Source: CALDSL01 sp039810245
Lineage (GTDB): Bacteria > Chloroflexota > Anaerolineae > Anaerolineales > Anaerolineaceae
Assembly: GCA_039810245.1 (NCBI GenBank)
Contig: JBDHWQ010000008.1
Span: 84,332-148,331, forward strand
DNA length: 64,000 bases
Direction of reading: 5' to 3'
Part shown: positions 7,410 to 15,557 of the stretch, in pieces
How the letters are laid out: every line of letters starts with the position of its first letter
Numbering within the stretch: the first letter of the stretch is position 1
Made by a program: the position numbers and the translations under genes
Notes under the pieces: model-generated
Databases searched by the model: none
Seen by the model: the letters and a program-made list of their open reading frames with translations, nothing else
What the model was told of the DNA's origin: nothing

Positions 7410-9269
7410 TTAGTCCAGTTGCGTCTTTAGCGCCTGCGCCAGCTCTTCGGTGATGCCGGGGACGGTGGTCAGATCCGCGATGCTAGCATCGCGGATGCGC
7501 TCCACCGTGCCGAACTTGAGCAGTAAGGCTTTGCGCTTCACCGGGCCGATGCCGGCCACCTGCTCCAGCCGCGAGGCCAGGCCGATCTTACCGCGGCGCT
7601 TGCGGTGCGCGGTGATGGCAAAACGGTGGGCCTCATCGCGGATGCGCTGGATCAGATATAAGCCCTGGGAATGGCGTGGCAGCAGCAGCGACTGGCTGTG
7701 GCCGGGGCGGAACAGCTCTTCGTTCTGCTTGGCCAGCCCCACCACCGGCACGCGGCCCATCAGGTTGAAGCGCTCCAGCACCGCCACCGCGCGGCCGAGC
7801 TGGCCCTTGCCGCCATCCACCATCAACAGGTCGGGCAGGATGGCGAAGGATTCGTCCACCTTCTGGCCCACGGCCTTGTTCTCCTGCGCCGACTGCCAGC
7901 GGCTGAAGCGCCGGGTGAGCACTTCTTCCATGCTGTCGAAGTCGTTGGGGCCTTCGACGGTCTTGATATTGAAATGGCGGTACAGGCGCTTGGCGGGCAC
8001 GCCCTGCTCAAAAACCACCATGCTGCCCACCGAGGCCACGCCCTGGGTGTTGGAAATGTCGTAGCACTCGATGCGGTTGGGCGGCTCGGGCAGGTCCAGC
8101 GCGGATTGCAGCTCGCCCAGCGCCTCGGACTGGCGGTTGGTGTCGGCCTGCCACTGGGTGCGCAGCGCCGTGAGGGTTTCCACCGCGTTCTCGGTGGCCA
8201 TCTGCACCAGCTCCTGCGGCGTGCCCGAGCGCGGCACCACCAGCTCCACCTTTTTGCCGCCGCGCTTGTCGTGCAGCCACTGCTGGATGATGCGCGCTTC
8301 TTCGATCTCCTGCGGCAGCAGCACCTGGGGCGGCACGTTGGCCGCCTCGGAGTAGAACTGCTTGAGGAATTCTTCCACGATCTCGGCATCCGGCTCGTCT
8401 TCCGTGCCTTCGAGGATGAAGTATTCGCGCCCGATCAGCTTGCCGCCGCGCACAAAGAAAATCTGCACGCAGGCTTCGCCGTCGGCGCGGGCAAACGCCA
8501 CCACGTCCGAGTCGAAGGTGTCGGCCGAGACCACCTTCTGCTTTTCCACCACGCGCTCAATGGCCTGCAACTGGTCGCGGATATCGCGCGCGCGCTCAAA
8601 GCGCAGCTCTTCGGCGGCTTTTTCCATCTCACCGCGCAGCCGGCCGACCACGGCGGTGGTGTCGCCATCCAGAAAGCTGCACAGGTCATCGATCATCTGG
8701 CGGTAACCGGGCTGCAAAATCTTGCCGATGCAGGGCGCGGTGCACAGCTTGATGTCGTAATACAGGCAGGCGCGCTCGTCCTGGCCGGTGATCTCGCGGT
8801 CGCAGGTGAGGTAGGGGAAGATGCGGCGGATCACGTCCAGCGTCTGGTGCACGGCCCACGCGCTGGTGTAGGGGCCAAAGTAGCGCGAGCCGTCGCTGAC
8901 CATCTGGCGCGTGATCGTCACCTTGGGGAAGGGATCAGCCCAGTGGACTTTGATGTAGGGGTAGCGCTTGTCATCCTTGAGGCGGATGTTGTAATGCGGG
9001 CGGTGCTTCTTGATCAGGTTCATTTCCAGGATCAAGGCTTCCAGCTCCGACCCGACCACGATCCACTCGATATTCGCGATATGCTTGACCAACTGGCGCG
9101 TTTTGAAATCCAGCCCGCGGCTGTCCTGGAAATAGGAGCGCACGCGGTTGCGCAGGTTGATCGCCTTGCCGACGTAAATAATCTGGCCGTTGGCGTTACG
9201 GTAAATGTAACAGCCCGGCTTGTTCGGCAGGGTATCGAGAATGCCTTGCAGGTGGTCGTTGGCTACCAT
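7410..9269 (-). CDS. uvrC: UvrABC system protein C
   Basis: Makes both incisions in nucleotide excision repair. The 619-aa protein has the N-terminal GIY-YIG nuclease (PGCYIYRNANGQIIYVGKA, residues 19-37), a Cys-rich linker (CDREITGQDERACLYY... C), the UVR UvrB-binding helix pair (about residues 205-240), the RNase H-like nuclease with LLMVDGGKGQLG (about residue 485), and tandem helix-hairpin-helix motifs at the C-terminus. ATG 9269 has no Shine-Dalgarno but a TAAAAT box ends 9 nt upstream, so the mRNA may be nearly leaderless. Confidence 0.97.
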   Translation of the reverse strand: MVANDHLQGILDTLPNKPGCYIYRNANGQIIYVGKAINLRNRVRSYFQDSRGLDFKTRQLVKHIANIEWIVVGSELEALILEMNLIKKHRPHYNIRLKDDKRYPYIKVHWADPFPKVTITRQMVSDGSRYFGPYTSAWAVHQTLDVIRRIFPYLTCDREITGQDERACLYYDIKLCTAPCIGKILQPGYRQMIDDLCSFLDGDTTAVVGRLRGEMEKAAEELRFERARDIRDQLQAIERVVEKQKVVSADTFDSDVVAFARADGEACVQIFFVRGGKLIGREYFILEGTEDEPDAEIVEEFLKQFYSEAANVPPQVLLPQEIEEARIIQQWLHDKRGGKKVELVVPRSGTPQELVQMATENAVETLTALRTQWQADTNRQSEALGELQSALDLPEPPNRIECYDISNTQGVASVGSMVVFEQGVPAKRLYRHFNIKTVEGPNDFDSMEEVLTRRFSRWQSAQENKAVGQKVDESFAILPDLLMVDGGKGQLGRAVAVLERFNLMGRVPVVGLAKQNEELFRPGHSQSLLLPRHSQGLYLIQRIRDEAHRFAITAHRKRRGKIGLASRLEQVAGIGPVKRKALLLKFGTVERIRDASIADLTTVPGITEELAQALKTQLD

Positions 9270-9323
9270 ATATGCCGGATTTTACCACGACTAGAACATT
9301 TATACCGCAGGGAAAACGCAATT

Positions 9324-9365
9324 ATTGCAGCAGAGGGGCAGCCACGGCTGCCCCTCTGCTGCAAT
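9324..9365 (-). terminator. Long hairpin after ggt
   Basis: Perfect inverted repeat, at least 19 bp (9324-9342 with 9347-9365), just past the ggt stop and before uvrC. Its U-run on the minus strand is poor, so its efficiency as an intrinsic terminator is uncertain. Confidence 0.65.
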
Positions 9366-9368
9366 TCT

Positions 9369-10997
9369 TTATCCCAACGTGCCCGCATATCCATCCGCGC
9401 GGGGGTCGCTGCCGGCGCACAGCACGCCGCTGGACGGGTCACGGCGGATGATCTGGCCGCGGCCGAACAGGGCGCGGCTCATGCCGCTGACCACTTCTGC
9501 CTTGTGGCCCATGGCTTGCAGCGCGCGCACTGCCACGCGCGGGATGCCCACTTCCAGCGAGACTTCCGGCCCGGTGAGCTTGCCTTCCAGGCAGAAGCGC
9601 GGCCGGTCGAGCGCTCCCTGCGGGTCTTCGCCATCGGTCACCATCGCCACGGTCACCTGCATGTGGCCCTGGGGCTGCATAAAACCGCCCATCACGCCAT
9701 AGCAGGCGTACAGGTCGCCGTTCGCGTCGGTGGCCATGGCGGGGATGATGGTATGGTAGGGGCGCTTGCCAGGCTCCAGCCGGTTGGGGTGCTGGGGGTC
9801 GAGCGAGAAGTTATGCCCGCGGTTTTGCAGCGAGAAGCCAAAGCCGCGCGGCACGATGCCGGTGCCAAAACCCATGTAGTTGCTGTTGATGAACGAGCAG
9901 GCGTTGCCTTCGCCATCCACCACGCTGAAATACACCGTGTCGCTGGAATACTCCGGGCAGCCGTGGGTGATGTCCGTGTTGAGCCGGTCAGCCAGGATCA
10001 GCTCCGCGCGCCGCCGGGCGTAGTCTTTGCTGAGCAGCGCGTCCAGCGGGGCGGGGTGGAAGGCCGGGTCGGCTACCCAGCGCCGCGCGTCGGCGAAGGC
10101 CAGGCGCATGGCCTCGATCATCAGGTGCAGGCGCTGCGGCGAAAGCGGCGGCAGCGCGGCCAGGTCGAAGCCTTCCAGCAGGTTGAGCGCCAGCAGCGCG
10201 GCCAGCCCCTGGCCGTTGGGCGGGCATTCCCACACGCGCACGCCGTGGTAGGTGGTGGAGATGGGCTCTTCCCAGGTGCTAACATGCGTGGCCAGGTCAT
10301 TCAGGCTCAGGCAACCGCCGGCCTCGCCCACGATGGCACAGATCGCCTCGGCGATGGGGCCTTGATAGTAAGCTGCCTTGCCGCCTTCGGCGATCAACCG
10401 CAGGGTGCGCGCCAGCCCGGGATTGCGGAAGATCTCACCCGGGTTGGGGCCGCGACCGTCAATCGTCAACTCGCGGCCGTTGGCGGCGCGGCGCAGCTGC
10501 CCGCGCGCGGCGGCGTTCTGCCAGAAGTAGGATGCCACCGGGGCCACCGGGAAACCCTCTTCGGCCAGGCGGATGGCGGGGGCCAGCGTGGTGCTGAGCG
10601 GCATGCGGCCAAAGCGCTCGATCAGGTCGCACCAGCCGGCGCACGCCCCGGGCACGGTGATGGTGTAGGGGTGGTACGGGGGAATCTGGCGCATGCCCTC
10701 TTTTTCCAGCCGCGCCAGCGAGAGCGCGGCCGGGGCGCGCCCCGAGCCGTTGAGCGCGCTGACCGTTTTGGTCTTGGCGTCGAAGAATAGCGCAAAGCAG
10801 TCGCCGCCTAGGCCGGTAGAGGTAGGTTCGGTGACGTTGAGCGCGGCGGCGGTTGCTACCGCGGCGTCGGCGGCGTTGCCGCCGGCTTCCAGGGCGCGCA
10901 GGCCGGCGGCCACCGCCAGCGGTTGCGAGGCGGCGACGATGCCGCCGCGGCTGTACACCGGCGAGCGGCGCGAGTCAAAGGTCATGGATACGCTCAT
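9369..10997 (-). CDS. ggt: Gamma-glutamyltransferase
   Basis: Hydrolyses or transfers gamma-glutamyl groups, e.g. of glutathione. The proenzyme normally cleaves itself before a Thr nucleophile; here that is Thr354 in SSDTVYFSVVDGEGNA. Other family marks are GGNAADAAVATAAALNV, STGLGGDCF and CPPNGQGLAALLALNLLEG. ATG 10997 has AAGGAG 6 nt before it. No signal peptide is visible, so unlike the E. coli periplasmic enzyme this form looks cytosolic. It follows the deaminase gene by 18 nt and lies in the selD operon. Confidence 0.92.
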   Translation of the reverse strand: MSVSMTFDSRRSPVYSRGGIVAASQPLAVAAGLRALEAGGNAADAAVATAAALNVTEPTSTGLGGDCFALFFDAKTKTVSALNGSGRAPAALSLARLEKEGMRQIPPYHPYTITVPGACAGWCDLIERFGRMPLSTTLAPAIRLAEEGFPVAPVASYFWQNAAARGQLRRAANGRELTIDGRGPNPGEIFRNPGLARTLRLIAEGGKAAYYQGPIAEAICAIVGEAGGCLSLNDLATHVSTWEEPISTTYHGVRVWECPPNGQGLAALLALNLLEGFDLAALPPLSPQRLHLMIEAMRLAFADARRWVADPAFHPAPLDALLSKDYARRRAELILADRLNTDITHGCPEYSSDTVYFSVVDGEGNACSFINSNYMGFGTGIVPRGFGFSLQNRGHNFSLDPQHPNRLEPGKRPYHTIIPAMATDANGDLYACYGVMGGFMQPQGHMQVTVAMVTDGEDPQGALDRPRFCLEGKLTGPEVSLEVGIPRVAVRALQAMGHKAEVVSGMSRALFGRGQIIRRDPSSGVLCAGSDPRADGYAGTLG

Positions 10998-11015
10998 AGG
11001 GTGCTCCTTCATGGT

Positions 11016-11654
11016 TTATACCATCAGTCCGGCCAGGGCGTCGATCACGGCCGGCGCACGGGCGCCGTCCGCGCGCCGGCCTTGCAGGATGCCTTCGCGC
11101 TGCAAACGGCGGCCCAGCGCAACCCCGGCCGGCGAGTCGAGCACCCATTCGGTTTCCACGGTGCGGACGCCGCGCTCGGGGTAGTTTTCGATGTACCAGC
11201 ATAACATCATGCCCATCAGCAGCGCTTCCAACGCCGGGTTGAGCACAGCGCAAACGCGGATGGGCTTGCGCGCGTAGTAGGGAGTCGCGCCCAGCAGGTT
11301 GGCGCTGCCGGCGTAGCGATCGCGACAGGCGTAAGCCAGCCCGCGCACGCCAGACATGTACAGCGCGCCCATGCACAGCGGGCAGGGTTCCATGGTGGTA
11401 TACAGCGTGCACTCATGCCGTTGCGGCAGCAAATGAGGCATGGCGAGCAGCGCGTTCAGCTCGGCGTGCGCCAGCTCGGTGTTCGCCACCTGGCGCGGCG
11501 GCGGGAAGGTTTCGGTGATGCGGTTGCGCCCGCGCGCGATGATCACCCCACCCGGGCTAAGGATAACGCAGCCGATGGGGATGGAGCCAGCGCGGTAACT
11601 CTCCCAGGCTTCTTCCAGCGCGGCCTGCCAGGGCAGCGCCAGCTCAGACCACAT
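11016..11654 (-). CDS. Cytidine/deoxycytidylate deaminase-family protein
   Basis: Zinc-dependent nucleoside/tRNA deaminase fold. The zinc motifs HAELNAL (about residue 79) and PCPLCMGAL (about residue 109) are intact. The order matches guanine deaminase/TadA-type proteins, but the ~50-residue C-terminal extension after the core is longer than in TadA, so the substrate is open. ATG 11654 overlaps the selD stop by 11 nt, implying coupled translation; ggt follows 18 nt later. Confidence 0.85.
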   Translation of the reverse strand: MWSELALPWQAALEEAWESYRAGSIPIGCVILSPGGVIIARGRNRITETFPPPRQVANTELAHAELNALLAMPHLLPQRHECTLYTTMEPCPLCMGALYMSGVRGLAYACRDRYAGSANLLGATPYYARKPIRVCAVLNPALEALLMGMMLCWYIENYPERGVRTVETEWVLDSPAGVALGRRLQREGILQGRRADGARAPAVIDALAGLMV

Positions 11655-12711
11655 GGATGCCCGTTCCATCCACTGCCTCGCCGATCTCCCACGCGGGGAC
11701 GTCCTGCGCCGCGGCGCGCGCGCGGAACTCCTCGGCCTGCGCGGCCGGCACGCACAGCAGCAGCCCGCCGCTGGTCTGCGGGTCGAACAACAGCATCTCG
11801 TCCGGCTCGTCCAGCGCGGCGTCGAACTGCACGCGCTCGCGGAAGTACATACGGTTATCGGCCGCGCCGCCGGGAAAGGTGCCCATACGCGCGTACTTGC
11901 GCGCGCAGGAAAGCAGCGGCACGTCTGCGGCGCGGATGCGCAGGGCGCAGCCGCTGGCGGTGGCCATTTCCAGCGCATGGCCCAGCAGCGAGTAGCCGGT
12001 GATGTCAGTGGCGCCGCGCAGGTTGAACTCGCGCGCCAGCGCGCCGGCGTCGCGGTTCAGGCGCGCCATCCAGCCCACTGCTTCGGCTACGTCGGCCGGG
12101 TCGGCTACTTCGCGCTTAAGCGCGGTGGCGGTGACGCCAAAGCCCAGCGGCTTGGTGAGGAATAGCCGGTCGCCGGGGCGCGCGCCGGCCTTGGTCATCA
12201 CCCGGCGCGGGTCCAGCATGCCCACCACGGCCAGCCCGTACTTGGGCTCTTTATCCTGAACGGTGTGCCCGCCGGCGATCACCACGCCCGCCTCGCGCGC
12301 CTTTTCGGCCCCGCCGCGCAGGATTTGCGCGGAGATTTCCGCCGGCAGGTCGGGCGGCAGTGCGGCAATATTGAGCGCCAGGAAAGGCACCCCGCCCATC
12401 GCGTACACGTCCGACAGGCTGTTGGCGGTGGCGATTGCGCCGTAATCGTAAGGGTCGTCCACCACCGGGGTGAAGAAGTCGGTAGTCAGCACCAGGGCGC
12501 GTTCATCGTCCAGCCGCCAGACGGCGGCATCGTCCGGGCTGTCCAGGCCGACCAGCAGGTCCGGGTAGTCGGCGGAGTGGAAAACGTCACTGACCGGGCG
12601 CAGCACGTGCGCCAGCGCTTCCGCGCTTAGCTTGGATGCTCAACCGGCGCAGTTGGAGAGCGATGTGAGGCGGATTTGTTTTCCAGAAGGCGAGGGGGCT
12701 TCGGTGGTCAT
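11644..12711 (-). CDS. selD: Selenophosphate synthetase, selenocysteine-containing (in-frame UGA)
   Basis: Makes selenophosphate from selenide and ATP. The usual reading begins at GTG 12606 and lacks the catalytic N-terminus. Reading through an in-frame TGA at 12642-12640 extends it to ATG 12711 and restores LTSLSNCAGUASKL, in which U24 aligns with catalytic Cys17 of E. coli SelD (GAGCGCK) and K27 with its Lys20. The rest is typical: DDAAVW, LTTDFFTPVVDDPYDYG, NSLSDVYAMGG, AGGHTVQDKEP, LFDPQTSGGLL. Full length is 355 aa. A hairpin 17 nt after the UGA fits a bacterial SECIS. TATAAT ends 7 nt before ATG 12711 and no Shine-Dalgarno is seen. Confidence 0.9.
12614..12627 (-). promoter_or_regulatory. 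Putative SECIS element of selD
   Basis: The minus-strand RNA forms AGCGC-GGAA-GCGCU (stems 12627-12623 and 12618-12614), a 5-bp helix that can be extended with one bulged A. The loop begins 17 nt after the UGA at 12640, the spacing of the E. coli fdhF SECIS. The loop is not the GGUCU of fdhF, so SelB recognition is inferred. Confidence 0.6.
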
Positions 12712-12718
12712 GCGTATG

Positions 12719-12724
12719 ATTATA
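12719..12724 (-). promoter_or_regulatory. selD -10 box, leaderless arrangement
   Basis: TATAAT with exactly 7 nt between it and ATG 12711, placing the predicted transcript start at or next to the A of the start codon. The -35 is weak (TTACCG at 16 bp). Confidence 0.6.
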
Positions 12725-12834
12725 CCTGCTGCTGTCCGACCGGTAACCGTTTTGAGAGCGACCGTTAGGGTATATTGTGCGATGTAAAGATTGGCGCTCA
12801 CCCCCCTCCCGCTGTGATCCCACAAACTGCCGGT

Positions 12835-12868
12835 TATAAAAACGCCCACCATTTTTGTGGTGGGCGTT
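12835..12868 (-). terminator. Intrinsic terminator after the SPFH gene
   Basis: Perfect 10-bp stem (12841-12850 with 12859-12868), 8-nt loop, followed on the minus strand by a U-run. It ends the SPFH transcript before selD, which has its own -10. Confidence 0.88.
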
Positions 12869-12875
12869 GGCTTCT

Positions 12876-13916
12876 TTATGGGTTGGTTTCGGTGCTCAAC
12901 CCGGGCTGGGCGGTGTCCGGCAGCGGGATGAGGAACGGGCTGTCGGAAGGAAGCAGCATGGTCTGGATGTTGGGCGAGAGCTTGGTGATGTACTGGTAGC
13001 TCAGCAGGTTGGGGTTGTTCTTGAGCGCGTCGGCGATGAGCTGCAGCGACTTGGCCTCCGCCTGTGCCGCGATCAGCCGCGATTCGGCGTCGGCTTTGGC
13101 GCGGATCACCACCGCATCTGCCTGGCCCTGGGCGGTCTGGCGCGCCTGCTCGGCTTCCTGCTTGCGCTGCTCGACGATAAAGCGCGCCTGCTGCGCCTGC
13201 TGCTCCGAAATCTGCTTCTGCTCGACAGAGGCGGCATACTCCTGCGAGAAGGTGATATTACGCAGGATGTAATCCACCAGCAGCAGGCCGTTCTCTTCCA
13301 GCTTGGCGCGCATGCGCACTTGCAGCTCGTCCACCATTTCCTGGCGTTTGGTGGTCACCACTTCTTCCACGCCGTATTGCGAAACCACGTCGCGCACGAT
13401 GCCGCGCGCCTGGGCGCGCACCAGGTCGTCGCCGTAGCGGTTTTGCCACTCAATATGCACCTGCACCACTTTGGTCGGGTCGATGGCATAGATCACCGAG
13501 GCGTCCACAAAGATCTCCTGCCCGTCGGCGGTGCGCGCAGTGATGGAGTCATCGCCCTGCATCTGGCCTTCAGATGCGGCGATACTCATCGTGTATGTCT
13601 GGCGCGAGATAGGATAGCGCACCACCGACTCGGCAAAGGGGATGATCCAGTGCAGGCCGGCGTCCAGCGCCTGCTCGCGGTAGCCCTTGGGCGCTACGGC
13701 TGAAATGACCACGCCGCGCTCCTGCGGGGCGATGAACACCAGGCCGGAGCTGACGGTGGTGAGCACCGCAGCAGTGAGGAACAGCACCAGCAGGTAAAAA
13801 CCACTACGTGGCAGCGGGCGGTTGCGGCCCAGCCGTACGATCACCAGCCCCAGCACGGCAAAGGCAATGATCCAGGCGGCGGTAGCGATGAAACCGATCA
13901 GGGTTGCGATATTCAT
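12876..13916 (-). CDS. SPFH/band 7 domain membrane protein
   Basis: A 346-aa prohibitin-like scaffold protein. Two hydrophobic segments lie within the first 65 residues, then the SPFH domain (VVISAVAPKGYREQALDAGLHW... to ...YILRNITFSQEYA), then an Ala/Gln/Glu-rich coiled coil (about residues 230-300) that drives oligomerisation in this family. It probably organises membrane microdomains or a membrane protease, but no partner gene is adjacent. GAGGAG lies 7 nt before ATG 13916. Ends in a clear terminator. Confidence 0.88.
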   Translation of the reverse strand: MNIATLIGFIATAAWIIAFAVLGLVIVRLGRNRPLPRSGFYLLVLFLTAAVLTTVSSGLVFIAPQERGVVISAVAPKGYREQALDAGLHWIIPFAESVVRYPISRQTYTMSIAASEGQMQGDDSITARTADGQEIFVDASVIYAIDPTKVVQVHIEWQNRYGDDLVRAQARGIVRDVVSQYGVEEVVTTKRQEMVDELQVRMRAKLEENGLLLVDYILRNITFSQEYAASVEQKQISEQQAQQARFIVEQRKQEAEQARQTAQGQADAVVIRAKADAESRLIAAQAEAKSLQLIADALKNNPNLLSYQYITKLSPNIQTMLLPSDSPFLIPLPDTAQPGLSTETNP

Positions 13917-13956
13917 GTTTTTCTCCTCATAAGATCGCGGAAAGGTCAGCCAAACC

Positions 13957-13985
13957 ATTATACGGGTTTGGCACTCGGGCTCGAA
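13957..13985 (-). promoter_or_regulatory. Promoter of the SPFH gene
   Basis: TATAAT (13962-13957) with a 17-bp spacer to a poor -35 TTCGAG (13985-13980), 40 nt upstream of the start. Confidence 0.5.
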
Positions 13986-14062
13986 GGTTTTGTAAAGAGA
14001 ATGCATAGTGGGAGACGCGCATTCGCAGCAGAAGTTCAGCTTTCTGCTGCCTCGATTGGGGC

Positions 14063-14068
14063 TATACT
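14063..14068 (+). promoter_or_regulatory. -10 box of the pyrK-like gene, leaderless arrangement
   Basis: TATACT followed by 8 nt and then ATG 14077; no Shine-Dalgarno is present. The predicted transcript start falls at or just before the start codon. Confidence 0.5.
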
Positions 14069-14076
14069 ATCTTGCA

Positions 14077-14757
14077 ATGGCGAATGCTTGGGTGGAAATC
14101 CTGGAAACACGCCTGGATGGCGGCAGCGTGAGCTGTGTGTTACGGCTGCCACCTGGCATGCGGCCTGCAGCGGGGCAGTACCTCTACGCCTTCTGCGATG
14201 ACGCGGGCGATCTGCTGCCGTCGGCGCTGTTCCCCGCCAGCCTGCCCGGCGCAGAAATGCGTTTTGCCGCGCCCATTCCACCCGCGTGGAATGCGGGAAT
14301 GCGCCTGGTGGCGCGCGGGCCGCTGGGCCGCGGCTTTACGCTGCCGGATGCCGCGCGGCGCGTGGCGCTGGCCGCGCTGGACAGCTCGGCCGGGGCGCTG
14401 CTGCCGCTGGCGTGGCAGGCGCTGCAGCGCGGGGGTGAGGTAGTGTTGTACGCGCGCGTGCCGCCGCCCGGCCTGCCCCCCGCGGTAGAAGTGCTGCCGC
14501 TGGACCTGCTGGCCGAGGCCCCCGCCTGGGCGCATTACCTTGCGCTGGATGCCCCGCTGGCCGCGCTGGAAAGCCTGCCCGGATTGTTGGGAGCGCGCGG
14601 TTTTGGCGCGATGGCGTGCGCGGTGCAGGTGCTGGCGCGGGCAGCCATGCCGTGCGCCGGGGTGGCCGCGTGCGGCGTGTGCGCGGTGTCCACGCGCCGC
14701 GGCTGGAAGCTGGCCTGCAAAGACGGCCCGGTGTTCGATTGGGAATCGCTGGCGTGA
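14077..14757 (+). CDS. Divergent PyrK-like iron-sulfur flavoprotein subunit
   Basis: Resembles the electron-transfer subunit of class 1B dihydroorotate dehydrogenase. Retained are the barrel end GPLGRGFTLP and the C-terminal [2Fe-2S] region PCAGVAACGVCAVSTRRGW...CKDGPVF. The cysteine spacing is C-x5-C-x2-C-x11-C, one residue longer in the first gap than the usual C-x4-C. The glycine-rich NAD site (GGGxGxxPL in the family) is replaced by DSSAGALLPL, and the flavin RPxS motif is not evident. NADH oxidation is therefore doubtful. A PIG-L deacetylase and a pyrD-like gene follow closely. 226 aa. Confidence 0.75.
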   Translation: MANAWVEILETRLDGGSVSCVLRLPPGMRPAAGQYLYAFCDDAGDLLPSALFPASLPGAEMRFAAPIPPAWNAGMRLVARGPLGRGFTLPDAARRVALAALDSSAGALLPLAWQALQRGGEVVLYARVPPPGLPPAVEVLPLDLLAEAPAWAHYLALDAPLAALESLPGLLGARGFGAMACAVQVLARAAMPCAGVAACGVCAVSTRRGWKLACKDGPVFDWESLA

Positions 14758-14770
14758 TGGGAGAAGCGTA

Positions 14771-15553
14771 TTGGAAAGCAAACCATTAACTGTCCTGGCA
14801 TTTTTTGCCCACCCGGATGATGAAACCATGCTGGCCGGGGGTACACTGGCGCTGCTGGCGCGCCAGGGCGCGCGGGTGCATTACCTGTGCGCTACACGCG
14901 GCGAGGGCGGGGAGAACGGCGACCCGCCACTGTGCGCGCTGGAAGAGCTGGGCGCGGTGCGCGAAGCCGAAATGCGCTGCGCAGTGCAGCAGCTTGGCGC
15001 GACCGGTGTGGAATTTTTGGATTATATTGACCCGCGTGTGGGCGCGGATAATAGCCTGTATGCCTACGCGGACGACGTGGACGAGTTGGCGCAGGCGGTG
15101 CGAGCCGCGGTCGAGCGGCTGGGCGTGGATGCGATGATCACGCACGGCTCCAATGGCGAGTATGGTCACCCGGCGCACTTGCTCACGCACCGCGCGGCGA
15201 GGCTGGCAGTACAGACGCTGGGCGAGCGCGCGCCGCTGTTGTACAGTAGCAACGCCTGCTTTGCGGGTCACCCCAAGCCGCGGCTGGCCAACAAAGATGA
15301 TGAAGCCCACCTGGTGCTGGATGTGACCCCGGTGCTGGCGCAAAAGACGGCCGCGGCGCTGTGCCACCGCACGCAGCATGCGCTGTTTGTGCGCAACGCG
15401 TCAAAAGACGCCGGGCGCGCGGTGACGGTAGAAGAGGTGATCGTGCGGCTGGAAAGCCTGCGCCGCCACCTGCCGCCTGTGGCCGCGGGCGGCCGCGCCG
15501 CTGATGCCCTGGCGGCACTGCTGCGCGCCAGCGGCTGCGTGTTGGAAGGCTGA
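14771..15553 (+). CDS. PIG-L family deacetylase
   Basis: Zinc deacetylase of the MshB/BshB/PIG-L group that removes acetyl from GlcNAc-containing substrates. The metal motif AHPDDETMLAGG is at residues 13-24 and the third ligand is in GEYGHPAHLLTHR. TTG 14771 is taken as start because GGGAGAAG lies 7 nt before it and it begins just ahead of the first strand; 260 aa fits the family. It sits between the pyrK-like and pyrD-like genes, an unusual place whose meaning is unclear; a thiol-sugar or glycan substrate are both possible. Confidence 0.88.
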   Translation: MESKPLTVLAFFAHPDDETMLAGGTLALLARQGARVHYLCATRGEGGENGDPPLCALEELGAVREAEMRCAVQQLGATGVEFLDYIDPRVGADNSLYAYADDVDELAQAVRAAVERLGVDAMITHGSNGEYGHPAHLLTHRAARLAVQTLGERAPLLYSSNACFAGHPKPRLANKDDEAHLVLDVTPVLAQKTAAALCHRTQHALFVRNASKDAGRAVTVEEVIVRLESLRRHLPPVAAGGRAADALAALLRASGCVLEG

Positions 15554-15557
15554 CCGC

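Noticed and set aside
7671..10790. A 1039-codon plus-strand open frame across uvrC and ggt
   Set aside because: It is antisense to two clear genes; its His/Gln/Ala-rich product has no domain and arises from GC-rich codon bias.
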